A stretch of 32,566 nt of DNA, taken from an uncultured Clostridia bacterium. GTDB taxonomy: Bacteria > Bacillota > Clostridia > Oscillospirales > Ruminococcaceae. The translations under genes and the position numbers were made by a program. The notes beneath the pieces were generated by a model that did no database searches, was not told the origin of the DNA, and saw only the letters and a list, made by a program, of their open reading frames with translations. Location of the stretch: assembly GCA_947623585.1 (NCBI GenBank), contig CANQHA010000019.1, positions 1 through 32,566 of the forward strand, given 5' to 3'. Of the stretch, positions 32,114 through 32,566 are shown in pieces (positions within the stretch are counted from its first letter, which is position 1; every line of letters begins with the position of its first letter).

Positions 32114-32142
32114 ATTATAGCGCACCTCGCTTAAAAAGTAAA
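32114..32142 (-). promoter_or_regulatory. Promoter of the flavodiiron gene
   Basis: On the minus strand TTTACT (32142-32137), 17 bp and a perfect TATAAT (32119-32114). Confidence 0.82.
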
Positions 32143-32184
32143 GAGGAAATTAGCGCGAGGGGTGATTTAACGGCGCAAAAAAAT

Positions 32185-32220
32185 AAAAAAGCCCGTAAAC
32201 TGCAGTAATACGAGCTTTTT
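32185..32220 (-). terminator. Terminator after tRNA-Ser
   Basis: GCCCGTA and TACGAGC pair with one mismatch; the A run at 32185-32190 is a T run on the minus strand, directly behind the tRNA. The flanking T run on plus makes it look bidirectional. Confidence 0.75.
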
Positions 32221-32310
32221 TGGCGGAGAAAGAGGGATTTGAACCCTCGCGCCGGTAACCCGACCTACTCCCTTAGCAGGGGAGCCCCTTCACCACTTGG
32301 GTATTTCTCC
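32221..32310 (-). tRNA. tRNA-Ser (anticodon GCU)
   Basis: A complete 90-nt class II tRNA with encoded CCA. The acceptor stem is GGAGAAA/TTTCTCC, the anticodon stem-loop CTCCC-CTGCTAA-GGGAG gives anticodon GCT (codons AGC/AGU), the long variable arm is present, and the T loop reads TTCAAAT with stem GAGGG/CCCTC. Confidence 0.95.
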
Positions 32311-32339
32311 GTGATGAAACGATAAATATTTTGAAAAAC

Positions 32340-32552
32340 GGCGAAGAAAGAGGGATTTGAAGTCGCTTCGCGACCCCTCTCGCGGTGCCCAAAACCGCCG
32401 GGCGCGCCCCGTCGGGCGCTGTCGGTTTTGACCGCTTCGCCAACTCCTGCTCCCTTTATCCGCCTCCGGCGGCGGTCGCAGGGGTTGCCCGCGCCGGTAA
32501 CCCGACCTACTCCCTTAGCAGGGGAGCCCCTTCACCACTTGGGTATTTCTCC
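32340..32552 (-). pseudogene. Interrupted second copy of tRNA-Ser (GCU)
   Basis: 32490-32566 repeats 32248-32324 without a change (77 bp, the 5' two thirds of the tRNA plus 14 bp of its upstream flank), and 32340-32361 repeats the 3' part with one change. The two parts are separated by about 128 bp in the T arm. The acceptor stem gains a G-T pair and the CCA end is lost (GCCG), so this copy is probably not functional. The window ends inside the duplicated flank. Confidence 0.8.
32362..32489. repeat. GC-rich palindromic insert in the tRNA copy
   Basis: The insert has nested hairpins: GTCGC-TTC-GCGAC (32362-32374), CAAAACCG/CGGTTTTG around GCGCCC/GGGCGC (about 32389-32431), and CCGCC-TCC-GGCGG (about 32460-32474). 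The -CTTCGC- loop style matches the other GC-rich repeats of this window. No open frame or intron signature is seen. Confidence 0.65.
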
Positions 32553-32566
32553 GTGATGAAACGATA

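Noticed and set aside
32362-32489. Self-splicing intron in the second tRNA-Ser
   Set aside because: The insert is too short, lies in the T arm rather than the anticodon loop, and shows simple palindromes rather than group I or II intron motifs.

Overview
The window looks like a chromosomal segment of a GC-rich, anaerobic gut Clostridia, most likely of the Oscillospirales/Ruminococcaceae type. The reasons are near-consensus sigma-A promoters with 17-bp spacers, strong AGGAGG-type ribosome sites, many iron-sulfur and flavin oxygen-defence proteins, and a cellobiose 2-epimerase/GH130 pair that closely resembles the Ruminococcus albus mannan pathway. The lineage is an inference; no rRNA is present.

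Layout. 1-727 is gene-free and carries a structured repeat (R1). 728-3576 holds queH, a ferredoxin-tailed aldo/keto reductase and a REC/HD-GYP response regulator. 3651-4256 (minus) is a DUF3267 membrane protein. 4284-4664 is the most striking small locus: two convergent transcripts with excellent promoters, one coding a 23-residue hydrophobic peptide with a hairpin-masked ribosome site, meeting at one bidirectional terminator and sharing a short direct repeat. This is the architecture of a par/Fst-like type I toxin-antitoxin system. 4710-6296 (minus) is an SPFH / ribbon-helix-helix / small membrane protein operon whose promoter carries three 11-bp operator repeats. 6493-8250 is argS.

8452-15480 is a compact, entirely intact run of eight phage-type genes: terminase small and large subunits, portal, prohead protease, major capsid, two connector or tail-like proteins and a tail-hub-like protein. 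It has no integrase, repressor, replication, tape-measure or lysis genes, its base composition looks like the neighbours', and terminators bound it on both sides. It looks like a domesticated or minimal capsid module. A block of four GC-rich hairpins sits between capsid and connector genes.

15521-18594 (minus) is a Crp/Fnr regulator plus a NitT/TauT-type ABC importer. 19495-22104 encodes an EAL phosphodiesterase fused to a C-terminal repetitive beta-solenoid-like domain. 22888-27341 is a lipoprotein / ABC ATPase / double-length permease operon. 27887-30222 is cellobiose 2-epimerase plus mannosylglucose phosphorylase. 30280-32076 (minus) is a flavodiiron protein with flavin-reductase and rubredoxin domains. 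The window ends in a tRNA-Ser(GCU) and a second copy whose T-arm is interrupted by a GC-rich palindromic insert.

Four about 225-bp R1 repeats (276, 18959, 22434, 27454) lie in the long intergenic regions, all in one orientation and each shortly upstream of a plus-strand promoter. They share terminal inverted repeats and a multi-hairpin fold that is kept by compensatory changes. No CRISPR array, rRNA, integrase or transposase gene was seen.
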